Counted from the first letter of the stretch, positions 35,478 to 45,588 are shown. The stretch is 64,000 nucleotides of DNA from JABDQA01 sp963759125 (GCA_963759125.1 CAVWXN010000005.1:310001-374000), one strand, 5' to 3'. The notes: generated from the sequence alone by a model not told the origin. Translations and numbers: made by a program.

Positions 35478-35657
35478 GCGGCAGCTGGCAGTTCTGCCCG
35501 ACGCTCATAGAGGTGGCAGTCAGGCATCGACCCTGATACTGCAGTCCCTTGCTCGTCATTCTTTCCCGGTTGAATTATCGGGCAATGATGGCTACCATAG
35601 CCTTATTCCAGAACCAATCCTGTCCCTGAAACACCTTAGAATGGATTACAAGCCAGC

Positions 35658-38051
35658 GTGAAGCGCATTTTCTGCAGTTTCTGTATTTTTCTCATTCTTG
35701 CCGGAATCGACAAGGCTCCTGCCCAAGGAGCCAGTGCCCTGGACAGCCCGCTGGAAATTACCCTGGCAGCGTTTCGCGGGGTCGATTGTATGGATGATGA
35801 GCGCTACCGCTATTACAAGGACATCATCCGGTCACTCTCCTACACCAAAATGCGGGCCTTGAGAGCCTTCTGCTCCCTGGATGAGATTTACGCCGAAGAG
35901 GCAATCGAGACTCTCGATAAACTTGTTTTTGCCTCACTCAGCTTTGATCAGGTCCGTTTTTTCGAGGCCTTCGCCGGGCTCAAGGGGGCGTCGGTTACAA
36001 AAAGCTGGCAGCTTCTTGGGCTCACCTCAGGTCTTGAGTTCACCACCCTGCAAACGGTATCGTCGCTGGGCGCACTAAAAAACATTGACGCCGAAACGAT
36101 GATCGATCTTGTCGAGCAGACCCTAGGACTCAACGACAACGGCCGCTGGGCAGCCCAAGCACTATTTGGTATTGAGGGGATCGACAGTGAGGCGGTGCAA
36201 AAGGCGCTGAGCCTGCTCAAAACGATGAGCAGCGTCCAGCAGTCGAGCGCCGAACAAAGTTTGTTGATTAAAGGTATGGACAGCCCGACTATCATGAAGA
36301 TCCTGCCCCAGATAGCCGGACTGAATCGCACCGACAGTATAAACAGCAAGGGTTTGTTCGGACTCGAGACGACCACGCCCGACCAGGCTCTTTTCTGGCT
36401 TCAGAACTATTTCAACCTGCCGAAATCCGAGGAAGATAAAAAGTTCTATACGTTGTCCCCGAGTCAGCGTTCGACTCTTCTGGCCTCATTTGATTCAGGC
36501 GCCGATTATCTTATCCGCATCATCAATGACCTGCATGCGGTCACCAATCTCTATGGCTCTGAAATTAGTACGGGCACCCTGGCTGCAGGCGGGCCGCAGG
36601 TGGTGCTCAATCATTTTTCAAAACTCCACCCCGAAGCCAGAGATAATTATCGACAGAAGCTCAACGAGGCGCTGGATCAGAAGCAGATTTATCAGGCCAT
36701 AAACACTCTTAAACAGGCAACCGCTTACGCCCGCAAACAGACGGCCAGAGACCTCACCACCGCCAACACCTATATCCTCCTCTCCCGAGGCAGCGAACTC
36801 TACGATTCTTCTTTCAGAGATATACTGGTGCCGGTTCTGCTCTCTCGCCTCAACAACTCATTCAGCGCCGATCTGCTTCTATTTTTCAAGAAAACCGATC
36901 CCGAAAACATCCATGTCTCCGATTTTATCATCAGCTGCGCCCAGAAAGGCAAACTGACAGCCTTTTTCCCTGAAGACAGCGGTGAACAGCGGGCCGTTCT
37001 CGATCTCATGGCCCAATCGGCTTTCCAGAACGAACAGAGCCTGATTCTGTTTTCCGCCACCTTTGCCGCCCTGCTTGACAAGCTCCAACCCGAGGCCAGG
37101 ACCTATCTGCTCGAGAAGATGGTTGCCACTATTGGTGATCCGGACTCTACATTCTCACTTCAGTTGCGGGTAATTCTTCAGTATTACTATGAAAAAAACC
37201 AGCAGCTCCTGTCGGCAACGGATCGCAGACTGATCACTGATCTAATCGACCGTTACGGCTCCGTCGATCTGAGTTCATACACCGCCACCGATTTTGCCCG
37301 CTGGAAAGCGGACGGCAGATTGAGCAGTTTGTCCATATTCCAGGACGATGACGATGGCCGCATCTCCTATCTCTCCAACGCCAGGAATCTGCTCAACAAC
37401 GGCTACCGGCCCAGGCTTCCTGAAACAATCAGCCTGCTTGATCAGTCCCGTCCGCTTCTGGCTCAGGCAAAACAACTGATGGCCCAGGGCAAGACGGCTG
37501 CACTCTACCGTTTGTCACTCAGCGCACCGCTGATTGTCGAATATTACAAGACGGTAAACGGGATCGAGCTGACTCACGCGGTTGCCGTCTACCATGATCG
37601 TTCAACCCAGCGCCGGCTTCTCAAACAGTTTCTGACCAGCGGTATGGAAATGTTTGCCCAGCGCGGCCACAGCTACTGGCGCGAGGAACAGCTTCTCGAA
37701 CCGATGCGGGCATTGTTGAAGACTGGGGAAATTAAACGTGAGAACATCCCCGATATCAACCGTTTCCTGAGCATCGGATCCTGCGGAGGCATCAGAATTT
37801 ACTCTGAATTAAACATGCTGTTTGACAACACCATCGATATTTTTGCCACCGTTGGAACCGGCAAAGCCATTGTCAATGATCCTTACAACCAAAGGCTTTT
37901 CGAAATCATTGCCAGCTCTTCGAATGGGCTCAGCTGGGATGAAGTCTCGGCCAAACTAACTCCTATTTTCGCCGACGGACGAGGCAGTGATTATCTGCAA
38001 CCCGGCTCCCTGCCGGCTATCCTCCACAAGATGATGGATACCAGGAGCTGA
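35658..38051 (+). CDS. Large exported protein with tandem helical repeats, function unknown
   Basis: Protein of 797 aa with a Sec signal peptide (residues 1-25, hydrophobic core near 8-17). Residues 61-253 hold about six repeats of 32-34 residues, each two helices with a pattern such as VRFFEAFAGLKG or AEQSLLIKGMDS near the middle and an Asp/Ser cap; examples start near 61, 95, 129, 161, 193 and 226. The rest (255-797) is alpha-helical without a recognised domain; a GGIRIYSELN segment near 708 looks more structured. A GTG start is used. It lies between korB and holA, holA starting four bases after its stop. No homologous family is recognised by eye. Periplasmic or outer-surface scaffold or substrate binding is a guess. 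Confidence 0.7.
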   Translation: MKRIFCSFCIFLILAGIDKAPAQGASALDSPLEITLAAFRGVDCMDDERYRYYKDIIRSLSYTKMRALRAFCSLDEIYAEEAIETLDKLVFASLSFDQVRFFEAFAGLKGASVTKSWQLLGLTSGLEFTTLQTVSSLGALKNIDAETMIDLVEQTLGLNDNGRWAAQALFGIEGIDSEAVQKALSLLKTMSSVQQSSAEQSLLIKGMDSPTIMKILPQIAGLNRTDSINSKGLFGLETTTPDQALFWLQNYFNLPKSEEDKKFYTLSPSQRSTLLASFDSGADYLIRIINDLHAVTNLYGSEISTGTLAAGGPQVVLNHFSKLHPEARDNYRQKLNEALDQKQIYQAINTLKQATAYARKQTARDLTTANTYILLSRGSELYDSSFRDILVPVLLSRLNNSFSADLLLFFKKTDPENIHVSDFIISCAQKGKLTAFFPEDSGEQRAVLDLMAQSAFQNEQSLILFSATFAALLDKLQPEARTYLLEKMVATIGDPDSTFSLQLRVILQYYYEKNQQLLSATDRRLITDLIDRYGSVDLSSYTATDFARWKADGRLSSLSIFQDDDDGRISYLSNARNLLNNGYRPRLPETISLLDQSRPLLAQAKQLMAQGKTAALYRLSLSAPLIVEYYKTVNGIELTHAVAVYHDRSTQRRLLKQFLTSGMEMFAQRGHSYWREEQLLEPMRALLKTGEIKRENIPDINRFLSIGSCGGIRIYSELNMLFDNTIDIFATVGTGKAIVNDPYNQRLFEIIASSSNGLSWDEVSAKLTPIFADGRGSDYLQPGSLPAILHKMMDTRS

Positions 38052-38055
38052 AGCG

Positions 38056-39420
38056 GTGGGACTTTACAAACGCGCCGAGATAGGAGCACTGCTCGAAAAA
38101 ATCACCCAGGGGAAGCGCTGCCAGGTTTACCTCTGCTTCGGTGAACGCTACCTTTGCCGACAGGCAGCCGAACAACTCGAGGAACGACTTCTGGCCGGAG
38201 GAGGAGCGGTGCACAGCCTCGACGGTGCCGTCGAAGATGGCTCCCGACTGCTTTCCAGACTGCTGAGTCATACGCTGCTGCCCGGGCTTCAGGTCTACAG
38301 GGTCACGGATACCACTTTGTTTCACAGCCGGGAGGTCGGTGAGCAGCTCTGGGACAAGGCCTGCAAAGCCAGGGAGAACGACAAGTCAAGGGCAGCGGAG
38401 AGGTATCTGTCGAGCCTGCTGCAGCTTGGCTCGGTGAACGTGCAGAGCCCCACTGTTTTTAGTGATATCTCGGTAGATCAGTGGCCGAAGCTCTTCGGTT
38501 TCCCACATCCCGGACAAAATTTAAGCTGGGCTGATGAACTGCTCGGTGGAGTCGAGCACCGGCCGGCCAACGCCAAGAATCCGGTGGACAAACTGATGAC
38601 TGCCATCGAAGAGGGACTTCCACCGCAAAATTTGCTGCTGCTGACCGCAGAGCATGTGGATAAAAGAAAAAAACTTTTCACCCTGATCAAAAAACATGGG
38701 GAAATAATCGACTGCTCCGTCGCCGAGGGCAGCTCCCGCTCAGCGGTTCAGCAGCAGAAAGAGGTAATCAGGGAGATGGTCCAGGCAGTGCTGACCAAAA
38801 TGAACAAAACCATCGAACCGCAAGCCCTGGAGACGCTGTTCGAACGGGTCGGCTTTCACCCTGTCGGGGCAGTTCTGGAAATCGAAAAGATTGCGCTCTA
38901 CGTGGATGAACGCCAGAGAATCAGCCGCGATGATGTCGATCAAATGGTTGGGAGAACCAGAGAAGACGCTATTTTTGAGCTCACCGAAGCGCTGGGAAAC
39001 AATAATCCCGCCCGGGTCATGATCGTGCTCGATCACCTGCTCAGCGACGCTGTCCACCCCCTGGCCATCATCGCTTCACTGCGCAATTATCTGCGCCGAC
39101 TGCTGATCTTCAGATCGCTGCAGGCCAGGGAAAAACCGCTCTGGTCACCGATGTCGAGCAACGATTTCCAGAACATGTACCTGCCGGCTCTCAAAGAAAC
39201 CGGCGTCTGGCCCGATCTGCTCAAAGGCCATCCTTACGCGCTCTATGTGGGTTTCAACAAGGCTTCCCAACAGTCGCCGGGAAACCTGAAAAAAGGGCTG
39301 ACCCTGCTCCTGGAGGCCGAGTTTAAACTCAAGGGCAGCCCGGTACCAGGCCGTATTGTCATTGAAGAACTGCTGCTCAGCCTGGTGAAACTTCAGCGTC
39401 CATCTGCGGCCCCGAATTAA
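38056..39420 (+). CDS. holA: DNA polymerase III delta subunit
   Basis: Clamp-loader delta subunit of 454 aa. The N-terminal ATPase-like fold begins CQVYLCFGERYLCRQAAEQL (as in other HolA), the middle has LLLLTAEHVDKRKKLF and IIDC, and the C-terminus has AIIASLRNYLRRLL, typical of the family. It is longer than the ~340 aa E. coli protein, because of an insertion around residues 95-170 containing ERYLSSLLQLGSVNV. A GTG start is used. It follows the exported repeat protein by four bases and precedes clpS by about 100. Confidence 0.9.
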   Translation: MGLYKRAEIGALLEKITQGKRCQVYLCFGERYLCRQAAEQLEERLLAGGGAVHSLDGAVEDGSRLLSRLLSHTLLPGLQVYRVTDTTLFHSREVGEQLWDKACKARENDKSRAAERYLSSLLQLGSVNVQSPTVFSDISVDQWPKLFGFPHPGQNLSWADELLGGVEHRPANAKNPVDKLMTAIEEGLPPQNLLLLTAEHVDKRKKLFTLIKKHGEIIDCSVAEGSSRSAVQQQKEVIREMVQAVLTKMNKTIEPQALETLFERVGFHPVGAVLEIEKIALYVDERQRISRDDVDQMVGRTREDAIFELTEALGNNNPARVMIVLDHLLSDAVHPLAIIASLRNYLRRLLIFRSLQAREKPLWSPMSSNDFQNMYLPALKETGVWPDLLKGHPYALYVGFNKASQQSPGNLKKGLTLLLEAEFKLKGSPVPGRIVIEELLLSLVKLQRPSAAPN

Positions 39421-39526
39421 AACCTTGGCGAAGCTCATTTGAAAACCCGCTAATCGGGATTATTATTATGTGCAGACACAAAGCAGATGTAAGCACTCAT
39501 TGATCAATTTACGTTAAGAACAAGAG

Positions 39527-39841
39527 ATGGGAGACAAAAAAGGAGATCTTCAGGGCTCCGTATTGACTGAAGATTTGGTAGAGACCAGGGAGCCGCCGCG
39601 CTACAAGGTGCTGCTCCACAACGATGACTACACCACGATGGAATTTGTCGTCTCGGTTCTTGAAAACATCTTTCATAAATCGAGACACGAAGCAACCAAG
39701 ATCATGCTCAACGTCCACAATGACGGCGTTGGTGTGGCCGGGATCTATACCCGTGAAATCTGTGAAACCAAGATCGCCGTTGTTCATGAACTGGCAAAAA
39801 GGAATGAATATCCGCTGCGCTGCAGCATTGAACGAGAATAG
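39527..39841 (+). CDS. clpS: ATP-dependent Clp protease adaptor ClpS
   Basis: Adaptor of 104 aa that delivers N-degron substrates to ClpA. PPRYKVLLHNDDYTTMEFVV (about residues 24-43) and the substrate-pocket pattern HNDDYTTM with the later HNDGVGVAGIYTREICETK are classical. The acidic N-terminal tail is as expected. It starts 106 bases after holA and ends 21 bases before clpA, so clpS-clpA form an operon as in many proteobacteria. Confidence 0.96.
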   Translation: MGDKKGDLQGSVLTEDLVETREPPRYKVLLHNDDYTTMEFVVSVLENIFHKSRHEATKIMLNVHNDGVGVAGIYTREICETKIAVVHELAKRNEYPLRCSIERE

Positions 39842-39862
39842 CACCAACGACATGTGAGCATA

Positions 39863-42127
39863 ATGTTAAGCAAAACTCTTGAAGCATCGCTTATCCAAGC
39901 AATCAAGGAAGCAAAAAGTCACAATCATGAATTCGTCACCGTCGAGCATATGCTCTACGGGCTTCTTCACGATGAGCTGACCACTTATATCATCAGGGAG
40001 TGCGGGGGCTCGGTGGAGTCACTCAAGCAACGGCTTGAGTCATTTCTCCTAAAAGAAGTCCCCACCATTTCCGAAACCGCCGGCGCCGATCCGACTCAGA
40101 CCATCGCGTTCAACCGGGTACTGCAGCGGGCTGTTGCCCATGTCCAGAGTTGCGGCAAAAAGGAGGTGGATTCAGGGGATGTGCTGGTCGCCATTTTCTC
40201 CGAAACTGAATCCCATGCTGTCTATTTTCTCGGCTCAATAGGTGTCGGGCGCATGGAGGTGGTCAATCTGGTTTCCCACGAGCTGCCCGAGGGACTGCAG
40301 CAGGAACCGCTGCCCCATCCTCCTGATTCAGGCTCGCATCCTGAGACAGGCGAAAAGGAAGACAAGGCGCTGAGAGACTACACCGTAAATTACGCCAACC
40401 TGGCTGAAGAGGGCAAACTCGATCCGCTGATCGGCCGCAACGATGAAATCAACCGGATGATGCAGGTGCTCTGTCGCCGTAAAAAGAATAACCCTCTGCT
40501 GGTCGGTGAACCGGGAGTCGGCAAGACGGCCATGGCCGAAGGACTGGCACTGCGTATTTACGAGGACAAGATAGCCCGCCAGGAGGGGAAAAAAGCCATT
40601 GTCCCCGAGCTCTTGCAGGATGTTGAAATCTATCAGCTTGAAATGGGCACCCTGGTAGCCGGCACCAAATATCGCGGTGATTTCGAGAAACGAATCAAGG
40701 GCGTGGTAGCCGCCATAGAGAAGAAGGAAAACGCCATTTTATTTATCGATGAGATGCACACCATCGTCGGCGCCGGCGCCACCAGCGGCGGTTCCATGGA
40801 TGCTTCAAATCTGCTCAAACCGGCTTTGCAGGCGGGAATACTGCGCTGTATCGGCTCCACCACCTACGAGGAATACAAAAATCAGATTGAAAAAGATCGC
40901 GCTCTGTCGCGAAGGTTCCAGAAAATCGATATCGAGGAACCATCAGTCAAAGATACCTGCCAGATACTGAAAGGCTTGCAGCCACGCTACGAAGATCACC
41001 ATCAGGTGCGCTATTCGAAAACGGCCGTACAGGCCATGGCCGAACTCTCAGACCGTTATATCAACGAACGATTCCTGCCCGACAAGGCTATCGATGTAAT
41101 GGACGAAGTCGGCTCCCTGTTCCGTCTTGAAGGTAAACGGAATTCGACCGTAAAGATCAACGACGTCGAACGGGTGGTGTCGACAATCGCCCGTATCCCT
41201 GCCCGCACTAGAACGAGTTCAGAACTGGAATCGCTCAAGGGGCTCGAAATCAATATGAGATCGGTCATTTTCGGGCAGGATGAAGCGATAAATGTCATCG
41301 TCCAGGCCGTCAAGAGATCCCGGGCCGGACTTGGCAATCCCGACTCCCCGATGGGCAGCTTTCTCTTCGCCGGGCCGACCGGTGTCGGCAAAACCGAAGT
41401 GGCCCGACAACTGGCAAAATGCCTTGAGGTGCACTTCGAGCGCTTCGACATGAGCGAGTACATGGAAAAACATGCGGTGGCCCGTCTCATCGGTGCTCCC
41501 CCGGGCTATGTCGGCTTTGATCAGGGAGGATTGCTGACCGAGGCCATCCGCAAACACCCTTATTCCGTGTTACTGCTCGATGAAATAGAAAAGGCCCACA
41601 TGGATATCTATTCCATTCTATTGCAGGTTATGGACCATTCGACGCTGACCGACAACAGCGGCCGAAAAGCCGACTTCAGAAACGTGGTCATCATCATGAC
41701 CACCAATGCCGGTGCCAGAGAAATGGCAGCCAACACCATCGGCTTTGTCGGGGATAAAAAAGGCAAAAGTGACAAGGCCGTGGAAAAGCTCTTTTCTCCG
41801 GAATTCAGGAACCGACTTGACGCAACCGTCACTTTTGGCCCGCTCGATCATGATTCCATGCAGCAGGTGGTCGATAAACTGATCATCGAGCTTGAAGGCC
41901 AGTTGCTGGAGAAGAAAGTTAAAATCCAGCTCACCGACGCAGCCAGAAACTGGCTCGCAACCGAAGGATACGACCCGGACTTCGGAGCCCGCCCGTTGCG
42001 GCGGTTGATCATGAAAGAGATCGGTGACACCCTCTCAGAAGAGATTCTGTTTGGTCACTTGAGTGGTGGCGGAACCGCCCATATTGACATCGATGGCGAC
42101 AAGCTGAGCTTCAGCTACCCAAAATAA
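39863..42127 (+). CDS. clpA: ATP-dependent Clp protease ATP-binding subunit ClpA
   Basis: AAA+ unfoldase of 754 aa that feeds ClpP. The N-terminal double Clp repeat begins MLSKTLEASLIQAIKEA and includes HEFVTVEHMLYGLL. Two AAA+ modules follow: Walker A GEPGVGKTAMAEG with Walker B ILFIDEMHT, and GPTGVGKTEVARQ with LLLDEIEKAHMD. The ClpP-contact loop in the second module cannot be pinned down by eye. The ATG at 39863 gives the same start as E. coli ClpA; a GTG three codons upstream is possible. A long hairpin after the stop ends the operon. Confidence 0.96.
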   Translation: MLSKTLEASLIQAIKEAKSHNHEFVTVEHMLYGLLHDELTTYIIRECGGSVESLKQRLESFLLKEVPTISETAGADPTQTIAFNRVLQRAVAHVQSCGKKEVDSGDVLVAIFSETESHAVYFLGSIGVGRMEVVNLVSHELPEGLQQEPLPHPPDSGSHPETGEKEDKALRDYTVNYANLAEEGKLDPLIGRNDEINRMMQVLCRRKKNNPLLVGEPGVGKTAMAEGLALRIYEDKIARQEGKKAIVPELLQDVEIYQLEMGTLVAGTKYRGDFEKRIKGVVAAIEKKENAILFIDEMHTIVGAGATSGGSMDASNLLKPALQAGILRCIGSTTYEEYKNQIEKDRALSRRFQKIDIEEPSVKDTCQILKGLQPRYEDHHQVRYSKTAVQAMAELSDRYINERFLPDKAIDVMDEVGSLFRLEGKRNSTVKINDVERVVSTIARIPARTRTSSELESLKGLEINMRSVIFGQDEAINVIVQAVKRSRAGLGNPDSPMGSFLFAGPTGVGKTEVARQLAKCLEVHFERFDMSEYMEKHAVARLIGAPPGYVGFDQGGLLTEAIRKHPYSVLLLDEIEKAHMDIYSILLQVMDHSTLTDNSGRKADFRNVVIIMTTNAGAREMAANTIGFVGDKKGKSDKAVEKLFSPEFRNRLDATVTFGPLDHDSMQQVVDKLIIELEGQLLEKKVKIQLTDAARNWLATEGYDPDFGARPLRRLIMKEIGDTLSEEILFGHLSGGGTAHIDIDGDKLSFSYPK

Positions 42128-42152
42128 CAGTGGGTCGGCGAGACCTGCCTCG

Positions 42153-42201
42153 CTGCACCACTGAAAAAGCGTTCGGCTCGGGCGCTTTTTCAGTAGTGCA
42201 G
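42153..42201. terminator. Long hairpin, bidirectional terminator between clpA and the radical SAM gene
   Basis: Arms CTGCACCACTGAAAAAGCG and CGCTTTTTCAGTAGTGCAG pair over 19 bases with one mismatch around an 11-base loop. The arm carries T5 and A5 tracts. Its right arm includes the stop of the convergent radical SAM gene. Confidence 0.75.
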
Positions 42202-43743
42202 AAACGGTGCGTGATTGGATCCAAAAACTCCCGGACTGCGGCGCTCGATCTCTCTGATCAGCCTGTCTTTACGAAAATCCTTGTGCAGAAAAGTACGCAC
42301 CTTCTTCCGATCCCAGCCTTCGGGATGATCGAAATCACAATAGAGCGACAGGTCGCCATCGAAAAATCGGTTTTGCAGGTGCAGCGCTTCGGGGCTGCAG
42401 ACCGGCATATTGAAGATCGCCAGATTGATATAGGTGATCGCTTCCCGATGTCGGCGCACAAAATCAAGGGTCAGCAGCGCCTCTGACTCCGTCTCTGCCG
42501 GCGTGCCAAAGAGCAGATATATATAGGTGGCAATGCCGGCCCGGCGGAGGTTGTTGAGGATGTCTGCCGCCCGCTTGAGATCGATCCCTTTGTTCAACTT
42601 GTCCAGTACCTGCTGCGAGCCCGATTCCAGACCCAGCTTGAGCATCACACAGCCCGATCTATGCAGCGCTGCACAAAAACTGAAGTCTTCCAGCTCTTTT
42701 TCAAAACGGGCAAATCCATACCAGGGGACCGAGAGCCCGGAGGCTGCCAGCTCTCTGAGCAGGGCCGGACTTATGGCATTATCAAGCAAATGGACCAGCA
42801 CCGGATTGTGGAGTCCTGTCAGTTGACTGAGTTCAGCCACTGCTTCAGGAGCCGACCTGGCCAGATAACAGGATCCCTCGGCAAAGTCTGGGCAGAATTG
42901 ACATTTTTGCCAATAACAGCCATGGGAGGCAGCATACGGCACTACAACACCCGGGGACAAATAGTCAGCCATAGCGAATCCGGCGTAGCTGAATCGTCCG
43001 AGCCCGGGTCTCGACTCTTTGCCCAGCAGCTGCAGCAGGCCATTTTCGCCAGGACCGGATAGGCAACAGTCGATCAGTCCTCTGAATGGATCGTTCCAGG
43101 CGGGACTGCTCATCCATGAGCTGATCAGGCCTCCTCCGGCAACAATCTTGATTTCCGGATAGTGGCGCCGGATAAAGCCGATGATGGCAAAGCCGGTCAG
43201 CGCCTGGCTGAGATAGCTTAGCGAGAGACCGACGTATTCCGGTTGTTGGGTCTCCAGGGCCTCTCTCAGGGGAGGGTTGAAGTGAGCATAAAAATGATTG
43301 GCTTCGCAACGTTCGGCACTGGCCAGCAGATCAGAACTACGCAGCGGTCTCTTCTCCAGATCGTTGTAATTGGCCAGGGTGATTTCGCAGCGGGATTTTC
43401 TGCCGGCCAGGCTCAGCACCCGTCCCAGGTCACTTACCACCCGCTGATAACGGTCAAATGACTGGTAGAGTTGCGGGGATCTCAGACTGGTCAAATTTCG
43501 CTGTCGGTTCTTTCCGGCCCTTCTGCTCCACTTGTCGTGCGACTCGACTTCATCATCAAACTCGGCCAGCAGACAGTGCAGGTTGAGATCAAGAACTTCA
43601 CAGCCGACCCCATTGTCACGCAGAGCGCCGGCCAGCCTGGCGATACCGGCAGGTGGCTCTGAGGGCTTGGCAACCGGGGGATTGACCAGAAGAATTTGGG
43701 GCGATGTTGTTGTCCTCACCAGACGGGCACCCGTTTTATTCAT
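42190..43743 (-). CDS. B12-binding radical SAM protein
   Basis: Protein of 517 aa. The N-terminus (about residues 15-165) begins ILLVNPPVAKPSEPPAGIAR, typical of cobalamin-binding-like domains of this family, though the DxHxxG cobalamin motif is not evident. The radical SAM centre is HGCYWQKCQFCPDF with C-x3-C-x2-C (about residue 255), and EKELEDFSFCAALHRSGCVMLKLG and SGSQQVLDKLNKGI follow as in B12-binding radical SAM methylases or carbon-skeleton enzymes. The ATG at 43743 is chosen because the extra upstream residues have no family sequence. It converges with clpA. Substrate unknown. Confidence 0.85.
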   Translation of the reverse strand: MNKTGARLVRTTTSPQILLVNPPVAKPSEPPAGIARLAGALRDNGVGCEVLDLNLHCLLAEFDDEVESHDKWSRRAGKNRQRNLTSLRSPQLYQSFDRYQRVVSDLGRVLSLAGRKSRCEITLANYNDLEKRPLRSSDLLASAERCEANHFYAHFNPPLREALETQQPEYVGLSLSYLSQALTGFAIIGFIRRHYPEIKIVAGGGLISSWMSSPAWNDPFRGLIDCCLSGPGENGLLQLLGKESRPGLGRFSYAGFAMADYLSPGVVVPYAASHGCYWQKCQFCPDFAEGSCYLARSAPEAVAELSQLTGLHNPVLVHLLDNAISPALLRELAASGLSVPWYGFARFEKELEDFSFCAALHRSGCVMLKLGLESGSQQVLDKLNKGIDLKRAADILNNLRRAGIATYIYLLFGTPAETESEALLTLDFVRRHREAITYINLAIFNMPVCSPEALHLQNRFFDGDLSLYCDFDHPEGWDRKKVRTFLHKDFRKDRLIREIERRSPGVFGSNHAPFLHY

Positions 43744-43890
43744 GATTGATTGGTTCCTATGCGTCCATGAGCGCAAGAACCTACCAGCAGGCTGACGATT
43801 TCTCAAGTGGCGGAGCAAATTTCCACGTTGCACAAATCACCGGGTATAGTAAAAATATGCTCACCACCAATTCAGAAAAGGAGACCGACC

Positions 43891-44232
43891 ATGAGCGACT
43901 GCCTGTTCTGTAAAATCATTTCCGGAGAGATCCCGGCCGAGACAATTTACGAAGATGATGATGTTCTGGCCTTCAGGGACATTTCTCCCCAGGCACCGAC
44001 CCATTTCCTGGTAATACCCAAAAAGCATTACAGCGAGCTGAGCGAGATAACAGAAGCTGATGACGGGTTGCTTGGTAAACTCGTGCGTACAGGTGCCGAA
44101 CTGGCGGCACAAGAGGGGCTCGACAATGGGTACCGGGTTATTTTCAATAACGGTCCGGATGGATGCCAAATTGTTTTTCACATTCACATGCACATTCTGG
44201 GTGGCAGAAAACTGAGAGGACCTCTGGGCTAA
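43891..44232 (+). CDS. HIT-family (HINT-like) nucleotide-binding protein
   Basis: Protein of 113 aa of the histidine-triad family, which hydrolyses nucleoside phosphoramidates or similar. DCLFCKIISGEIPAETIYED at the start and the triad HIHMHILGG (about residues 95-103) identify the HINT branch. The ATG at 43891 has AAAAGGAGA before it and gives the normal length; an open frame further upstream lacks homology. It diverges from the radical SAM gene and is followed by rmuC after 71 bases. Confidence 0.94.
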   Translation: MSDCLFCKIISGEIPAETIYEDDDVLAFRDISPQAPTHFLVIPKKHYSELSEITEADDGLLGKLVRTGAELAAQEGLDNGYRVIFNNGPDGCQIVFHIHMHILGGRKLRGPLG

Positions 44233-44303
44233 TCGCCATTTCTCAGTGAAAGCCAAACGCCTTTCCGGTAGGGAAACACAGAAAAAGCTTTCTGAATATC
44301 TGA

Positions 44304-45551
44304 ATGAAGTTTGCGGACAAACTAGGTCTCTACCTGGAATCACCGGTCTTTGATCAATTCCTGCCTTTGTTATGGGTCAGCCTGGGGGCTGTTGTCTGTT
44401 TTATTATCATGGAGTGGGTAGTTCTCAAGTGGAAGAGGCGCTACCGCGACCTTCTCGCCGAGCATAAAAATTTTATGAATCTGGTTGAACTTGAAAACAG
44501 GTTCAGAGAAGAAAAAATTGATCTGCTCAAACAGGCCGAGGATGGTATGCGCCTGCAGTTCAAAAACCTTGCTCATGAGATTTTTGATGAAAAAACCCAG
44601 ATTCTCACCCGGCAGAACAGTGAAAAGATAGATTATCTGCTCAAACCTTACCAGGAACAATTGAGTGCTTTTCGTGACCGTATCGAGACAATTTTTCTGG
44701 AGGAATCCCGAGACCACTCCTCATTGAAACAGGAACTCCTTAACCTACGGCAGCTCAATGACAGGATAAACGATGAGGCGGTGAGGTTGAGCCGGGCGAT
44801 TTCTGGTGACAACAGACAACAGGGAACCTGGGGTGAAATTATTCTTGAGCGGCTGCTCGAGCAATCGGGATTGAGAAATGGCCATGAATTCGAGACCCAG
44901 GCGGCATTAAGGGACGATACCAACCGTCTCTACAGACCCGACGTCATCATCCATCTGCCGGACGACAAGGATATTGTCATTGACTCGAAAGTATCACTGG
45001 CCGGCTGGTCGAAGTTTGTCAACGCCGACAATGAGTCGGAGCGTGAGCAAGCCTTAGGCGAGCATATCAGATCGATCCGCACGCATCTGAAAACCTTGAG
45101 TCAGAAGGATTACAGTTCACTCAAAGGGTTGCGGACACTTGATTTCGTCCTCATGTTCTTACCCATCGAAGGAGCCTTTACCACAGCCCTTCAGGCAGAA
45201 GAAAAGCTGCTGCCTGAAATGTATGCCAGGAAAGTGATTGTCGTCACCCCGACAACTTTACTTGCTACCCTGCGCATGGTCGAATATTTCTGGCAGCATG
45301 AGCGCCAGAACCGCAACGCGGTGGAAATTGCAGAAAGAGCCGGCTCCCTGTACAATAAATTACGAGGATTTCTGGCAGATATGGACAAACTCGGCCTCCA
45401 GCTCGACAATTGTAAAGACAGTTACGACATGGCCATAAACAAGCTGAGTCAGGGACGTGGCAATCTCATATCCCAGGCCGCCAGATTTCCTGATCTGGGA
45501 GTAAAAGTGAAAGAAGAATTACCTAATCTAACGGTCGGCGAGACCAAATGA
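44304..45551 (+). CDS. rmuC: DNA recombination protein RmuC
   Basis: Protein of 415 aa with one N-terminal membrane helix (about residues 17-37), a long coiled coil (45-150) and the RmuC nuclease-like domain (160-380). The signature GTWGEIILERLLEQSGL and DIVIDSKVSLAGW are conserved, as is FVLMFLPIEGAFTTAL. RmuC limits DNA inversion at repeats; the biochemical activity is thought to be endonucleolytic. It is followed by the MltF-like gene after 37 bases and may be co-transcribed. Length is a little shorter than E. coli RmuC (475 aa). Confidence 0.93.
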   Translation: MKFADKLGLYLESPVFDQFLPLLWVSLGAVVCFIIMEWVVLKWKRRYRDLLAEHKNFMNLVELENRFREEKIDLLKQAEDGMRLQFKNLAHEIFDEKTQILTRQNSEKIDYLLKPYQEQLSAFRDRIETIFLEESRDHSSLKQELLNLRQLNDRINDEAVRLSRAISGDNRQQGTWGEIILERLLEQSGLRNGHEFETQAALRDDTNRLYRPDVIIHLPDDKDIVIDSKVSLAGWSKFVNADNESEREQALGEHIRSIRTHLKTLSQKDYSSLKGLRTLDFVLMFLPIEGAFTTALQAEEKLLPEMYARKVIVVTPTTLLATLRMVEYFWQHERQNRNAVEIAERAGSLYNKLRGFLADMDKLGLQLDNCKDSYDMAINKLSQGRGNLISQAARFPDLGVKVKEELPNLTVGETK

Positions 45552-45588
45552 GTGGTGAAACCCCGCTCACAACCTTTTGGGACCCATT

